Assembly (NCBI RefSeq): GCF_000204195.1
Contig: NZ_AFBG01000016.1
Span: forward strand, 1 to 64,000
Length of the DNA: 64,000 bases
Source: Acidovorax radicis N35
GTDB lineage: Bacteria; Pseudomonadota; Gammaproteobacteria; Burkholderiales; Burkholderiaceae_C
Direction of reading: 5' to 3'
In this document: piece after piece, positions 34,311 through 44,390 of the stretch
Position numbering within the stretch: position 1 is the first letter of the stretch
Layout: the number at the start of each line of letters is the position of its first letter
Notes under the pieces: generated by a model
Seen by the model: only the letters and a program-made list of their open reading frames with translations
Told to the model about the DNA's origin: nothing
The model's database searches: none
Made by a program: the position numbers and the translations under genes

Positions 34311-36181
34311 TGATGGTGCACCGCAGTCCCTTGCCCTCCTGGCCCCCGCTGCACATGGGCTGCGCCGCGCGCCCGCGTTGGCAAGTGGCTGCGCCGCGCA
34401 GACACGTCCCCCCGTCCCGCTTGTGGTGGCGCCTCGTGCTCTGGCTTCTGACACTGATGGTGGTGATGCTGATGCTGGCAACGCCCGCAGCACAGGCGGC
34501 TGACCAACGCCCCCTCGTGCTGCCGGACGACGCCCGCCCGCTTAACGCCTGGTCGGTGGCCACGTTGCTGGCAGACCCATCGTTGCGATGGGGCGTGCAG
34601 GACGTGCTGGGGCGTTTGCCGGACTTTGCGGAGCCTCCCAGCCGCGGCGGCAGCCTGGGCGTGCGCAAGGAAGCCATCTGGCTGCGGGTGCCGCTGGTGT
34701 CGCCAGTGGACTCGGGCAATGAATGGATCGTCAACATCGACTTCGCCGTGCTCAACGAGGTCGATATCTACCTGACCACCCAGGGCCGGGTCGTGCAACA
34801 CGCGGCCCTGGGCAACTTGCGACCTTATAGCAAGCGCCCTCTGCGTGGCCGCACACCGGCGATGACGCTCGACTTGGCAGCGGATGCGCCGTATGAGCTG
34901 CTGATCCGGGTGCAGACCTCGGGCGCCATGCTGCTGCCCATCACACTGAGCAAGGCGCCCTATCTGGTGCACCGCTCGCTGCGGGAACAGATGTTTCAGG
35001 GCATCCTCGCCGGACTGGCGGTGTGCCTGGTGGTGTACAGCCTTGCACAATGGCTCAGCCAGCGCGAAAAGCTGTTCTTCTACTACGGCGTGCTGGTGGT
35101 CGGCAGCGCTGGTTTTTCACTGCAGTTCTTTGGCATAGGCACGCAGTTTCTGTGGAGTGACAACCTCTGGATCGAAGTCCACGCGGCGGGCGCATCAGGG
35201 CTGCTGGCGATCGCGGGATCGTTCTTCTTCATGGGCCATGCGCTGATGGGCCACCAGCCACGCAGCCGCTTCCTTCAGGTCATGAAGATCGGCGGCGTGG
35301 TCAGCCTGGTCCTGCTCGCAGCTTTCCTGTTGGACTTGATCGGTACCCGCACCACTACCGCCATCATCAGCGTTCTAGGGCCCTTGCCTTCATTCATCAG
35401 CCTGCCCATTGCAGTGGCGCGCCTGCGCAAGGGAGACTCCGTCAGTTCCACGCTGCTGGCTGCATGGGTCGCTTACTTTGTTGCGGCCGTGGTCATGGTG
35501 TGCCTGGTCCAGGGCCTGCTGCCGGTCAATTTCTGGACGCTGCACTCCTTTCAGCTCGGAGCAGCCGCCGACATGCTGCTGTTCCTGCGGGTACTGGGGC
35601 AGCGCTCGGCCGCCTTGCGTGCCGCCGCATCCGATGCACTGCGGGAACGCGACGCCATGCGCTCCCTGGCCTACACCGACTCACTCACGGGCTTGCCCAA
35701 CCGCAGAGGCATGCAACTGGCCTTGCAGTCGGCACTCGCCACGTGCGGTCCCGATCAGCTGGTCGCCGTGTACTTGATGGACCTGGATGGGTTCAAACCG
35801 GTCAACGATGCCTATGGGCACGATGTGGGCGACGACTTGCTGGTCGCCGTGGGTCACCGCCTGCAGGCCAGCGTACGCCACCAAACCGATCTGGTCGCCC
35901 GGCTCGGGGGGGACGAGTTCATCGTCATGGCCCGCGATCTGGCAAGGCCCGAACAGGCGGAGGAGCTGGGCCGGTCCTTGCTGCAAGCCTTTGAGCAGCC
36001 ATTCGTGCTGAGTCACCTCGCGCTGAAGGTGGGACTGACCATCGGATATGCCATCGCGCCGGTGGACAGTGATGATCCGCAGCAGCTGATCCGCCTCGCA
36101 GACGCGGCCATGTACGCTGGTAAACAGAGCGGCAAGCATTCCATTCTTCGCAACCAGGGCGACCTGGCACTGTCGTCATGA
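34310..36181 (+). CDS. 7TMR-DISM diguanylate cyclase, paralogue 2
   Basis: The 623-residue protein has the same signal peptide, DISMED2, seven-helix and GGDEF architecture as its neighbours, and long stretches are near identical to paralogue 1 (ERD-MRSLAYTDSLTGLPNR, YLMDLDGFKPVNDAYGHDVG). GGDEF is intact (RLGGDEFIVM) and the I-site again reads HQTD. The ATG at 34310 overlaps the previous stop by one base, and its own stop overlaps the third paralogue (ATGA at 36178). Coupled expression of all three is very likely. Confidence 0.88.
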   Translation: MMVHRSPLPSWPPLHMGCAARPRWQVAAPRRHVPPSRLWWRLVLWLLTLMVVMLMLATPAAQAADQRPLVLPDDARPLNAWSVATLLADPSLRWGVQDVLGRLPDFAEPPSRGGSLGVRKEAIWLRVPLVSPVDSGNEWIVNIDFAVLNEVDIYLTTQGRVVQHAALGNLRPYSKRPLRGRTPAMTLDLAADAPYELLIRVQTSGAMLLPITLSKAPYLVHRSLREQMFQGILAGLAVCLVVYSLAQWLSQREKLFFYYGVLVVGSAGFSLQFFGIGTQFLWSDNLWIEVHAAGASGLLAIAGSFFFMGHALMGHQPRSRFLQVMKIGGVVSLVLLAAFLLDLIGTRTTTAIISVLGPLPSFISLPIAVARLRKGDSVSSTLLAAWVAYFVAAVVMVCLVQGLLPVNFWTLHSFQLGAAADMLLFLRVLGQRSAALRAAASDALRERDAMRSLAYTDSLTGLPNRRGMQLALQSALATCGPDQLVAVYLMDLDGFKPVNDAYGHDVGDDLLVAVGHRLQASVRHQTDLVARLGGDEFIVMARDLARPEQAEELGRSLLQAFEQPFVLSHLALKVGLTIGYAIAPVDSDDPQQLIRLADAAMYAGKQSGKHSILRNQGDLALSS

Positions 36182-38004
36182 TGCAGGCGCACACCCAACG
36201 CCCCTGGCGGGTTCTGCCCTTGTTGCAGCGCCGGGCTCCGGGCTTGTTTCGTGGTCTGGGCTGGTGCCTGCCATGGCTGCTGTTGGTCATGGCGTTGACG
36301 CTTGCAGGCCCAACAGGTGCAACAGCGGCAACCCCACTGGAACTGCGCGACGACAGGCCTTCCATGGAGGCATGGCCCGCTGTGTCGGTGCTGGCCGATC
36401 CCTCGGGCACCCTGCTGGTGGAGGACATCCTGGCGTCGCTCTCGCGCTTCGAACCACCGCCGGGCACCAGCGGCACGTTGGGCGTGCGCACCGAGCCCGT
36501 GTGGTTGCACATCCCCGTGATGGTGTCGCCCAGCTCCAGCGGAATCTGGGTGCTGGACATCGACTACCCGGTACTCCAGCGCATTGAGATATACCTCACC
36601 ATCGACGGCCATGTGACCCAGCAGGCCACACTGGGCAGCCTGCAGCCCTACACCCAGCGGCCCCTGCGCAGCCGCTCTCACGCACTGGCGCTGAACATGC
36701 TGCCGGGGCACGCCTACGACGTGCTGCTGCGCGTTGAAACCCGGGGCGCCATGGTGCTTCCCATCACCCTGAGCAAACCCACCGAATGGCACAGCAAGGC
36801 CCTTAACGAGCAAATGCTGCAAGGCATCCTGACCGGCCTGGCGCTGTGCCTGATCATCTACAGCCTGGCGCAATGGCTCAATCTGCGGGACGTGCTGTTT
36901 ATCCAGTATGCGCTGCTCATCACCGGCAGCCTTCTGTTTTCACTGCACCTGTTCGGCCTGGGCGCGCAGTATCTGTGGCGCGACATGCCCTGGATGGAGG
37001 TGCATGCCGCCAGCCTTGCAGCACTGGCCGCCACCTGCGGCTCCTTCCTCTTCATCAGCCAGGCCTTGGCGGGCGAGCGCCCAGAGAGCTGGCTGCGGCG
37101 CTGCATGCGCGGCGGCGCCGTGGTGTGCGTGGCACTCGCCGTTCTGTATGCGCTGGACGTGCTGAGCACCCGTGCGGTCACCGGGATCGTCAGCATTCTG
37201 GGGCTGGTGCCGGCGCTCATGGGGATTCCAGGCTCTGTGCGCCGCGCCCGCAGGGGAGACCCCGTCGGCACGACCCTGCTGCTGGCCTGGTTGCTGTATT
37301 TCCTGGCCACCGCCACCGTCATCGGCGTGATCAGGGGGTGGGTGCCAGTCAACTTCTGGACCTTGCATTCCTTCCAGTTTGGGGCAACCCTCGACATGCT
37401 GCTCTTCATGCGTGTGCTGGGTCTGCGCACCAAGGCCCTGCGCATGGCAGCCGTGGACGCCAACCGCGAACGCGACGCCATGCGATCCCTGGCACACACC
37501 GACCCCTTGACCGGCCTGCCCAACCGGCGCGGCCTGAACATCGCACTGGCCTCGGCCCTGCCTCGGTGCGGGCCCGACAAACTTCTGGCCGTGTATGTGA
37601 TGGACCTCGATGGTTTCAAACCCGTGAACGACCAGCATGGCCATGACGTGGGCGATGAGCTGCTGGTCGCGGTGACCCGGCGCCTGCAGGGCCATGTCCG
37701 CCAGAGCGACGTGGTGGCGCGCCTGGGAGGCGATGAATTCGTGGTGATGACGGGCCACCTGGGCAGTGCACAGCAAGCCCAGGAACTGGGCCACAAACTG
37801 CTGGACGCCTTTCGCACGCCCTTCACGCTGGGGGATGTACAGGTGGAAGTGGGCTTGACCATCGGCTACGCGATCGCCCCGGACGACAGCAACGACGCCC
37901 AGGGCCTGCTGAAGCTGGCGGATGCAGCGATGTACAGCGGCAAGCAAGGCGGCAAATTCTGCCTTCGGCGCAATACGGGCGACCTGGCGCTGTCTTCGGC
38001 TTGA
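36178..38004 (+). CDS. 7TMR-DISM diguanylate cyclase, paralogue 3
   Basis: The 608-residue protein is the third tandem member: signal peptide, DISMED2 sensor, seven membrane helices, then a GGDEF domain with intact RLGGDEFVVM. It differs from the first two in having RQSD at the I-site, a canonical RxxD, so it should be feedback-inhibited by c-di-GMP. Its sensor domain is the most diverged (PPPGTSGTLGVRTEPVWLHI). It is the last gene of the coupled operon that starts at the CruF-like gene. Confidence 0.88.
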   Translation: MMQAHTQRPWRVLPLLQRRAPGLFRGLGWCLPWLLLVMALTLAGPTGATAATPLELRDDRPSMEAWPAVSVLADPSGTLLVEDILASLSRFEPPPGTSGTLGVRTEPVWLHIPVMVSPSSSGIWVLDIDYPVLQRIEIYLTIDGHVTQQATLGSLQPYTQRPLRSRSHALALNMLPGHAYDVLLRVETRGAMVLPITLSKPTEWHSKALNEQMLQGILTGLALCLIIYSLAQWLNLRDVLFIQYALLITGSLLFSLHLFGLGAQYLWRDMPWMEVHAASLAALAATCGSFLFISQALAGERPESWLRRCMRGGAVVCVALAVLYALDVLSTRAVTGIVSILGLVPALMGIPGSVRRARRGDPVGTTLLLAWLLYFLATATVIGVIRGWVPVNFWTLHSFQFGATLDMLLFMRVLGLRTKALRMAAVDANRERDAMRSLAHTDPLTGLPNRRGLNIALASALPRCGPDKLLAVYVMDLDGFKPVNDQHGHDVGDELLVAVTRRLQGHVRQSDVVARLGGDEFVVMTGHLGSAQQAQELGHKLLDAFRTPFTLGDVQVEVGLTIGYAIAPDDSNDAQGLLKLADAAMYSGKQGGKFCLRRNTGDLALSSA

Positions 38005-38114
38005 GCACACAACGGATGCTCAGTGTCTGAGCAACAAGGGCCATTCCGAACTGGTCAAACGGCTTGGCTTCCGTTAAACACGGGACTTCGCGTTCTCACC
38101 AAGGATTGTTCACC

Positions 38115-39599
38115 ATGGCCCATCGCAAAAGCCCCGCCCGCATTGCCAAAGACACCCGCATTGCGCATTTCCAGTCGCTGGCAGCCAGCCAGGCCACAAA
38201 GAATGCGCCCGGTGCAACCCTGACCTGGGATGCCGTGGCGGCACTGGAGGCCAAGCTGGTGGGCCGCATCGTGTTGCCGTCCAGCCCCGACTACAACGCT
38301 GCGCGGCAAGAATCCAACCCCGCGTTTCAGGCCTATCCCGAAATCATCGTGTACTGCGCGTGCGAGCACGACGTGCTCGAATGCCTTGCCGTGGCCCGCA
38401 CCTACCAGGTATGGGTGGCCGTGCGCTGCGGTGGGCACAGCACGGCGGGCTACTCTGTCAACAGTGGCATGGTGGTGGACCTGAGCGATATGAGTGGCGT
38501 GGTGCTGGACCCACCCCGCGCCCGCGTGCACGTGCTGCCAGGCACCGACTTCGACCATTTCAACGGTGCCATGAACCATACCGGTTGGCATGTGCCCACG
38601 GGAGCGTGTGGCAGCGTGTGCGTGGGAGGCTTCGTGCAGGGTGGCGGCTACGGCTACACATCGCGGGCCTTCGGCATCCAGAGCGATGTGGTGGAGTCGT
38701 TCCGGGTGGCGCTTGCCAATGGCACCATCGTCACCGCCAGTGCCCAAGAGAACCCGGGCCTCTACTGGGCCATGCGGGGTGGCACGGGGGGCAATTTCGG
38801 CGTCCTGCTGCAGGTTACCTACCGCATGCACCGGCTTGACCAGGTGTGGGCCTGGGCCATCAGCTGGGATGCCACGCATGCGGCTGAGGTTCTCACGACG
38901 ATGCAAGCCCATTACATGAAAACCGGCGCACCCGATGCCCTGGGCTACATGATGAATCTTGGCTACCAGAACAGCACACCGGTTTACATGGTGCAAGGCA
39001 TGTTCTGCGGCACACGCGATGAGGGCATGAAGGCCATTGCGCGGCTGATGGCGATACCAAGCGCACAGCTGCTGGTGGACAAGACGGGCACCTACCCCGA
39101 CATGAATATCTGGCTGGAAGACCACCCCTACACCTTGCCAGACAACCTGCCGGACGGCGTGGCGGAAACCAAGGCCTGCGGCTACATCAGCACACCGCTG
39201 TCAACGTCGGACTGGCAACGCATCATCGATTACTTCAAGACCTCGCCAAACCCATGGTCACTGGCTTATCTGGAGCCCTATGGTGGCGCAATCAACCGCT
39301 ATCCCGTGGCAGACAGCGCGTTCGTCCACCGCCATGTGGATGCGGATCTGGTGGTGGACGTGTTCTGGACCAATGCCACCGAGCGGGCCCAGATGGAGGC
39401 TTGGCTCGATGGATTCATGAACCTGGTCAAGCCCTTCCTGAACGGGCACGTGTACCAGAACTACCCCGACGCAGGACTGCAGGACTTTGCCCAGGCCTAC
39501 TGGGGCCCCGCGTACCCGCAGCTGCAACAGATCAAGGCCCAGTACGATCCCGAGAATTTTTTCCACTTTCAGCAGAGTATCCGGCTGCCCACGAAGTAG
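38115..39599 (+). CDS. FAD-linked oxidoreductase, berberine-bridge-enzyme type
   Basis: The 494-residue flavoprotein has the PCMH FAD-binding domain with RCGGHSTAGYS (His108, 8-alpha-histidyl link) and PTGACGSVCVGGF (Cys165, second covalent link). The C-terminal BBE motif (YWGPAYPQLQQIK, YDPENFFHFQQ) completes the family pattern. Bicovalent flavins of this type oxidise alcohols, sugars or phenolic side chains. There is no signal peptide from the chosen ATG. It starts 110 bp after the cyclase operon and stands alone. Confidence 0.87.
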   Translation: MAHRKSPARIAKDTRIAHFQSLAASQATKNAPGATLTWDAVAALEAKLVGRIVLPSSPDYNAARQESNPAFQAYPEIIVYCACEHDVLECLAVARTYQVWVAVRCGGHSTAGYSVNSGMVVDLSDMSGVVLDPPRARVHVLPGTDFDHFNGAMNHTGWHVPTGACGSVCVGGFVQGGGYGYTSRAFGIQSDVVESFRVALANGTIVTASAQENPGLYWAMRGGTGGNFGVLLQVTYRMHRLDQVWAWAISWDATHAAEVLTTMQAHYMKTGAPDALGYMMNLGYQNSTPVYMVQGMFCGTRDEGMKAIARLMAIPSAQLLVDKTGTYPDMNIWLEDHPYTLPDNLPDGVAETKACGYISTPLSTSDWQRIIDYFKTSPNPWSLAYLEPYGGAINRYPVADSAFVHRHVDADLVVDVFWTNATERAQMEAWLDGFMNLVKPFLNGHVYQNYPDAGLQDFAQAYWGPAYPQLQQIKAQYDPENFFHFQQSIRLPTK

Positions 39600-39646
39600 A
39601 AACAGGGCGGCAGGAACCGGGCGACAGGGGCCAGGAGCCCTTGAGC

Positions 39647-40978
39647 TCAAGAACCAGTAATTTCAGCGTAGTGGAGCCGGCCCTTGCCCGCGCGCTTGGC
39701 GGAATACATCGCCTGGTCGGCCCGGTTCATCAGGGCATCAATGTCACCCTCCAGCGGGGGATGTACCGCGACACCGATGCTCGCACCGACAAACAAATCA
39801 CGCCCCTCCACGGCCATGGGCTGGTGCAGGGCTTCGATGATGCGGTGGCCGATGGTGTCCGTCACATCGCGGGTGACATCCCGGTCCAGCATGACCAGGA
39901 ATTCGTCGCCCCCCAGCCGCGCCATGGTGTCACCCGTACGCACGGTGCTGGCAATGCGTTGGGCAACAATGCGCAGCACCTCGTCCCCTGCGCGGTGGCC
40001 TTCGGCGTCATTCACGCCCTTGAACCCATCCAGGTCGATGAACAGCAATGCAACAGACCCGGCATTGCGCCGAGCCTGGGTCAAAGACTGTTCCAGGCGG
40101 TTCTGAAAAGCCGCGCGATTGAACAGTCCCGTCAGCGAATCGTGGTTGGCCAGGTAATGCTGATGGCGCGCAATCTGGATCTTTGCCGAGACATCCTGGA
40201 CCAGCGCCATGATCGATGTGACCTGCCCCTGCGCATCGGTCAGCGCGGAGTTGAACCACTCGCAATGCACCTCGCTCCCGTCGTCCCGCACAAAGCAGGT
40301 ATCCGCACGGTTCTGGGACTCCTGCCCGGACTGCAAGCGCTGCAAAGCACTTTGAAGCCCTTCGTCCTGGGATGATAGGTTCACAAGTTCTGTCAGCAAC
40401 CGCCCCTCCAGCCCCGCGACATGCAGCCAGCCCATGAGCTGCACGGCGCGCTGCGAACAGTGCAGGAGCCTGAGGTTGTGGTCCATCTCCAGCACCGCAA
40501 GCGGGCTGTTTTCCATGTGGGAGGACAGCCGCTGGTTGGCGGCGCGCAGCGCATTCATGGTGACCTGCAACTCGTGGACGTCGAGCGCCGTGGTCAGGAA
40601 ACCATCCACAAGCCCATGCCGGTTGTGCCAAGGGGTCAGGCAGATGGTGCGCCATTCATCAATGCCATAGGGGGTGCGCAAAAGGCGCTGGTACTGCACC
40701 CGCTCGCCCTGCAGAACACGCTCGACAAAGGGCATGAAACGGGCGCAATCGCTCTCGCCATACACATCGACAAGAGATTTCCCAATCAGCTGCTGGGGCA
40801 CCGTGCCGAACCATCGGGCGTATTCATCGTTGACATAGATCATGGTCAGACTGCGATCGACCACGGCCATGGTTGCACCGGCGCTGCGTGTGATCAGATC
40901 CAGCAAATCCGCCTTGGACCAGGAATCCTTGGCGGCGGCGTTGGGGGGCTGCGACAACTCAGGCTCGTCTTGCATCAT
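39647..40978 (-). CDS. PAS-PAS-GGDEF diguanylate cyclase
   Basis: This 443-residue cytosolic protein has two PAS domains (about 25-140, with VVDRSLTMIYVNDEYARWFG; and about 150-270, with a PAC-like DVSAKIQIARHQHYL) joined to a GGDEF domain (about 275-440). GGDEF is intact (RLGGDEFLVM) and RTGD gives a canonical I-site. No EAL domain follows. It converges on the flavoprotein gene and is a fourth cyclase within 9 kb. Confidence 0.9.
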   Translation of the reverse strand: MMQDEPELSQPPNAAAKDSWSKADLLDLITRSAGATMAVVDRSLTMIYVNDEYARWFGTVPQQLIGKSLVDVYGESDCARFMPFVERVLQGERVQYQRLLRTPYGIDEWRTICLTPWHNRHGLVDGFLTTALDVHELQVTMNALRAANQRLSSHMENSPLAVLEMDHNLRLLHCSQRAVQLMGWLHVAGLEGRLLTELVNLSSQDEGLQSALQRLQSGQESQNRADTCFVRDDGSEVHCEWFNSALTDAQGQVTSIMALVQDVSAKIQIARHQHYLANHDSLTGLFNRAAFQNRLEQSLTQARRNAGSVALLFIDLDGFKGVNDAEGHRAGDEVLRIVAQRIASTVRTGDTMARLGGDEFLVMLDRDVTRDVTDTIGHRIIEALHQPMAVEGRDLFVGASIGVAVHPPLEGDIDALMNRADQAMYSAKRAGKGRLHYAEITGS

Positions 40979-41156
40979 GCGGCGAAAGCCCCGGCGGGGA
41001 AATGATCATCAACAGAGGAGGCAATCCAACGCCGCCCTCCTTGGCGGTGGCCGCTTCGCATTGCCTTGCTACAGGTAACAGGGTGTCAACGCCAGCTTAT
41101 CACTTTCGGCCAAACCGTTGCCCACGCAAGCCGCAGGCACCCACCGCAGAACGGCT

Positions 41157-42002
41157 CTAGCGGCAGCAGCGGTACGCCAGACCCACGGACACGGAATACC
41201 CGGTGGGTTCCACCGTGAGCGGGCTGCGGCGTGCATCACCCTTCAGTTGCGATACACGCGCCGCCCCCAGCACCACCCAGTGGCGATTGATGGCAGACAT
41301 AACCTCCATGCCGGCGTCCACGCTGTAGAGGCCCGCGCCCGGATCAAAGGCCGGCAAAGCACCTGCACCGCCTGCAGGCACACCAAAATGGCCCCGGAGG
41401 TAGGTGTGATCCGCGAAGCTGGCACCGATCCCGAAGACCACCTTGGTTTGCTCCGTCACGGGCCATGTATAGCCTACGCTGGTGGACAGCTGCGCGCCGC
41501 CGTCGCGCCCCAGAATGTCTTGCGAGAGGCCCGCTCCCACCGACCAGCGTGGTGTCAATGCATAGCCTGCACTCACCCTCGCGCGCAATGTGGACCGGAC
41601 AGATGGCAGTCCCACCAGGATCGGGGCATCCGAGCCGTCCCGGCCTTTGTCGATGCGCAGCGATGCGCTCAGGTGGAATTGATCTCCCTGCGCCAATGTC
41701 GCACTGGCACCCGATTCGCGCGGGCCCAGCCCATGCCCCATGAAGGCACTGCCACGCGATGTACTCAGCCTGAAGCGTCCGTATTCAACAGCCCATGCAG
41801 GCCGCAGACTGTTCTTGCGCCCGTCACCGCCCGCATAGTCCGGGCTGGAGCCAACAATGGCGCCCAGCGCATAGTTGAACAGAGGCTTGGGCGGCGCTTC
41901 GGGAGCAGGCACATCCTGAGCATGCGCCAAGGGCCCAGCACAAAGGCCCGCAAATATCGCGGCGCATGAAACGAGAGAAACCAGCGGTGCAGGATGGCTC
42001 AT
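41157..42002 (-). CDS. MipA/OmpV family outer-membrane protein
   Basis: The 281-residue protein has a signal peptide (CAAIFAGLCAGPLAHAQD) and the MipA/OmpV pattern. PLFNYALGAIVGSSPDYAGG at the start of the mature part is followed by amphipathic strands, and the chain ends in an aromatic/basic strand (VSVGLAYRCCR). The two terminal Cys before Arg are unusual, since barrel proteins usually end in Phe. It ends 178 bp from the GGDEF gene and begins 10 bp after UppP, so may be co-transcribed with it. Confidence 0.8.
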   Translation of the reverse strand: MSHPAPLVSLVSCAAIFAGLCAGPLAHAQDVPAPEAPPKPLFNYALGAIVGSSPDYAGGDGRKNSLRPAWAVEYGRFRLSTSRGSAFMGHGLGPRESGASATLAQGDQFHLSASLRIDKGRDGSDAPILVGLPSVRSTLRARVSAGYALTPRWSVGAGLSQDILGRDGGAQLSTSVGYTWPVTEQTKVVFGIGASFADHTYLRGHFGVPAGGAGALPAFDPGAGLYSVDAGMEVMSAINRHWVVLGAARVSQLKGDARRSPLTVEPTGYSVSVGLAYRCCR

Positions 42003-42012
42003 CCGTGAATTA

Positions 42013-42837
42013 TCAATCCGCCCAATGCACCCATCCAGTCCATGCGGTCACCAAAACAACGATGCCAAACACGATGCGGTAGTACGCAAACGGTACAAAG
42101 CTGTGGGTACTGATGTAGCGCAACAACCAGCGCACACACAGCCAGGCACTCAGGAAGGAAAAGACCAGCCCGGTGACGAACATGGGCAGATCGGCCACCG
42201 AAAGCAGCGCGCGTTCCTTGTACAGGCTGTACACCCCGGCGCCAATGAGCGTGGGAATGGCCAGAAAGAACGAAAAGTCGGTGGCAGCCTTGCGCGACAA
42301 ACCCAGCAGCATGCCTCCGATGATGGTGGAGCCGCTGCGGCTCGTGCCCGGCACCATGGCAAGACACTGCACCAGGCCCACCTTGAGGGCGTCCAGCGGC
42401 GTCATGTCATCCACCGACTGGATGCGGGTGGCGGCAGGCGATCGGCGCTCTGCCCACAAAATGATGAAGCCACCAATGATGAAAGTGCTGGCCACCACCA
42501 CAGGGGTGAACAGATGGGCCTTGATGGCCTTGCCAAACAGCAGGCCCAGCACCACGGCAGGCAAAAAACCGATGACCACATTGAGCACAAGCCGCTGCGC
42601 CTGCCGCTGCGTGGGCAAGGCCACCAGCGTGGCGTGGATCTTCTGCCAGTACACCAGGATCACCGCAAAGATCGCACCGGTCTGGATGGCGATGTCAAAC
42701 ACCTTGGCCTTGGCATCATCAAACCCCAGCAGGGAGCCCGCCAGGATCAGGTGCCCCGTGGAGGAAATGGGCAGGAACTCGGTCAGGCCTTCGACCACGC
42801 CCATGATGGCGGCCTTGACCAGCAATACAACGTCCAC
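42013..42837 (-). CDS. uppP: Undecaprenyl-diphosphatase UppP (BacA)
   Basis: The 274-residue membrane enzyme recycles undecaprenyl pyrophosphate for cell-wall synthesis. It has both active-site boxes, [15 protein letters not shown] (about 16-30) and [11 protein letters not shown] (about 166-176), and eight hydrophobic segments. GTG at 42837 is chosen because AAGGAG lies 5 bp upstream; a GTG at 42843 has no space for it. A dispersed repeat copy lies directly upstream. Confidence 0.95.
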   Translation of the reverse strand: MDVVLLVKAAIMGVVEGLTEFLPISSTGHLILAGSLLGFDDAKAKVFDIAIQTGAIFAVILVYWQKIHATLVALPTQRQAQRLVLNVVIGFLPAVVLGLLFGKAIKAHLFTPVVVASTFIIGGFIILWAERRSPAATRIQSVDDMTPLDALKVGLVQCLAMVPGTSRSGSTIIGGMLLGLSRKAATDFSFFLAIPTLIGAGVYSLYKERALLSVADLPMFVTGLVFSFLSAWLCVRWLLRYISTHSFVPFAYYRIVFGIVVLVTAWTGWVHWAD

Positions 42838-42850
42838 GCACACTCCTTGA

Positions 42851-42913
42851 GATAAATTTGAATCAAATTAGGCTCTACCGCTTATCCATCAAGCGCTAGC
42901 AGCTATCAAAACA
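42851..42913 (-). repeat. Dispersed repeat copy between uppP and the efflux operon
   Basis: On the minus strand it reads TTTTGATAGCTGCTAGCGCT, then TGATGGATAAGCGGTAGAGC, then CTAATTTGATTCAAATTTAT. This is the clearest full-length copy in the window and is used as reference for the others. Confidence 0.75.
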
Positions 42914-42944
42914 GGAGTATATGCCCAACAACCTGGCGCGGCCT

Positions 42945-44381
42945 TCAGGCAGGAGGTTGCCATGGTGACTGCCACCCGCCACCCAGCGCCTGCACCAGCG
43001 TCACCACCGCCAGCTGGCGGTTGACCTGCAGCTGCAGCAGCGCGCGTTGGGCGGACAGTGCAGACACTTGCGCTGTCACGACCTCGGTGTAGCTCACCTG
43101 CCCTTCGCGGTAGCGGTTGAGCAGTTGCTGCGCCGTGCGTTCGGCGGCCGACACGGCCTCGCGCCGCAAAGGCTCCTGTTCTCGCAGGGTGCGCAGCACG
43201 GTGAGCTGGTCTTCCACGCTCTGGAAGGCCGTCAGTACCGTCTGCCGGTAGACGGCCACACGGGCCTCGCGTGCAGCCTGCGCCTCCTCCACGCGGGCAG
43301 CCGTGGCACCGGCATCAAACAAGGTCTGTGCAATGGAAAGCCCCAGCGACCACACGGTGCCCGACGCTTTGAAAAGATCCGCCACGCTGCTGCCACCGCT
43401 GCCGAGTGTGGCGCCCAGGCTCAGGCTGGGAAAATACGCCGCGCGCTGGATGCCGATCTGCGCATTGGCGGCGGCCACAGCCCGCTCCGCCGACGCGATG
43501 TCGGGGCGGCGCTGCAGCAAGGTCGAAGGGACGCCTGACGGTACCTCGGGCACTTCGGCCACCCACGGTGCGCGGGGCAGTGCAAAGTCAGCGGGAGCCC
43601 GCCCCGTCAGCACCGCCAGGGCATGCTCGAACCTCGACCGGTTCTGGCGCACGGTGGCCAGGTCGGCCCGGGCGTTGGCCAGCTGGGTCTGCGCCTGCAG
43701 CACATCGGTCTGCGCCACCACTCCGGCTGCGTAGCGGTTTTTTGCGATCTGCAGGCTGCGCTCGTAACCCTCCACCGTGGCCTCCAGCAGCCCGATTTCA
43801 GCATCGGCCTCGCGCAGCTGGAAATAGGCCGATGCCAGGCTGCCCACAGCGGATAGGCGGGCCGACGCAAGGTCGGCCTCGCTGGCCTGTGCACTCGCCT
43901 GGGCATTGTTGACGCCGCTTTCGAGCCGCCCCCACAGGTCCGGGGCCCAGTCCACCCCCAACGAGGCTTGCGTGGTGGTGCCGGATCGGGTGGCCCCCTC
44001 GCCGCCCGAGCGCGTGGCTCCGCCCGACAGACTGACGGAAGGCAGCAGCCCGGCGCGCTGCTGCCGCACCACGGCCTGCGCCTGGGCATAGGCGGCCACT
44101 GCCGCAGCGATGTTCTGGTTGGAAAGCTGCACCTGCTCTGCCAGTCGGTTCAGCTCGGCGTCGCCGAACAGCGCCCACCAGGGTCCACGGTCCAGCGCAT
44201 CGGCTGGCACGGCAGGCGCCCAGGTGGCGCCCGCCTCCTTGAACGCCGCAGGCACCGGCATTTCGGGGCGCTGATAGGGCGGTGTGACAGAGCAGGCCGA
44301 AAGCAGCGTCAGCGCAAGCCCCAGGCTGGCCAGCCGGGCGGCATGTGCGCCCGAGGTAAGTGGGATGAAGGGAAAATTCAT
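42945..44381 (-). CDS. Outer-membrane efflux lipoprotein, NodT/OprM family
   Basis: The 478-residue TolC-type channel has a lipobox (LLSACS, Cys30), two OEP repeats of long helices (about 60-260 and 270-460) and the family's PGVPSTLLQRRPDIASAERA-like motif (SGVPSTLLQRRPDIASAE). It is the outer-membrane partner of the RND pumps encoded upstream. ATG at 44381 is chosen; a TTG at 44390 would nearly overlap the previous stop. It is the last gene of the operon. Confidence 0.92.
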   Translation of the reverse strand: MNFPFIPLTSGAHAARLASLGLALTLLSACSVTPPYQRPEMPVPAAFKEAGATWAPAVPADALDRGPWWALFGDAELNRLAEQVQLSNQNIAAAVAAYAQAQAVVRQQRAGLLPSVSLSGGATRSGGEGATRSGTTTQASLGVDWAPDLWGRLESGVNNAQASAQASEADLASARLSAVGSLASAYFQLREADAEIGLLEATVEGYERSLQIAKNRYAAGVVAQTDVLQAQTQLANARADLATVRQNRSRFEHALAVLTGRAPADFALPRAPWVAEVPEVPSGVPSTLLQRRPDIASAERAVAAANAQIGIQRAAYFPSLSLGATLGSGGSSVADLFKASGTVWSLGLSIAQTLFDAGATAARVEEAQAAREARVAVYRQTVLTAFQSVEDQLTVLRTLREQEPLRREAVSAAERTAQQLLNRYREGQVSYTEVVTAQVSALSAQRALLQLQVNRQLAVVTLVQALGGGWQSPWQPPA

Positions 44382-44390
44382 GGTGCGCAA

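Noticed and set aside
33311-35050. 579-codon minus-strand frame across the cyclase paralogues
   Set aside because: Lies opposite two conserved cyclase genes and shows no recognisable domain.
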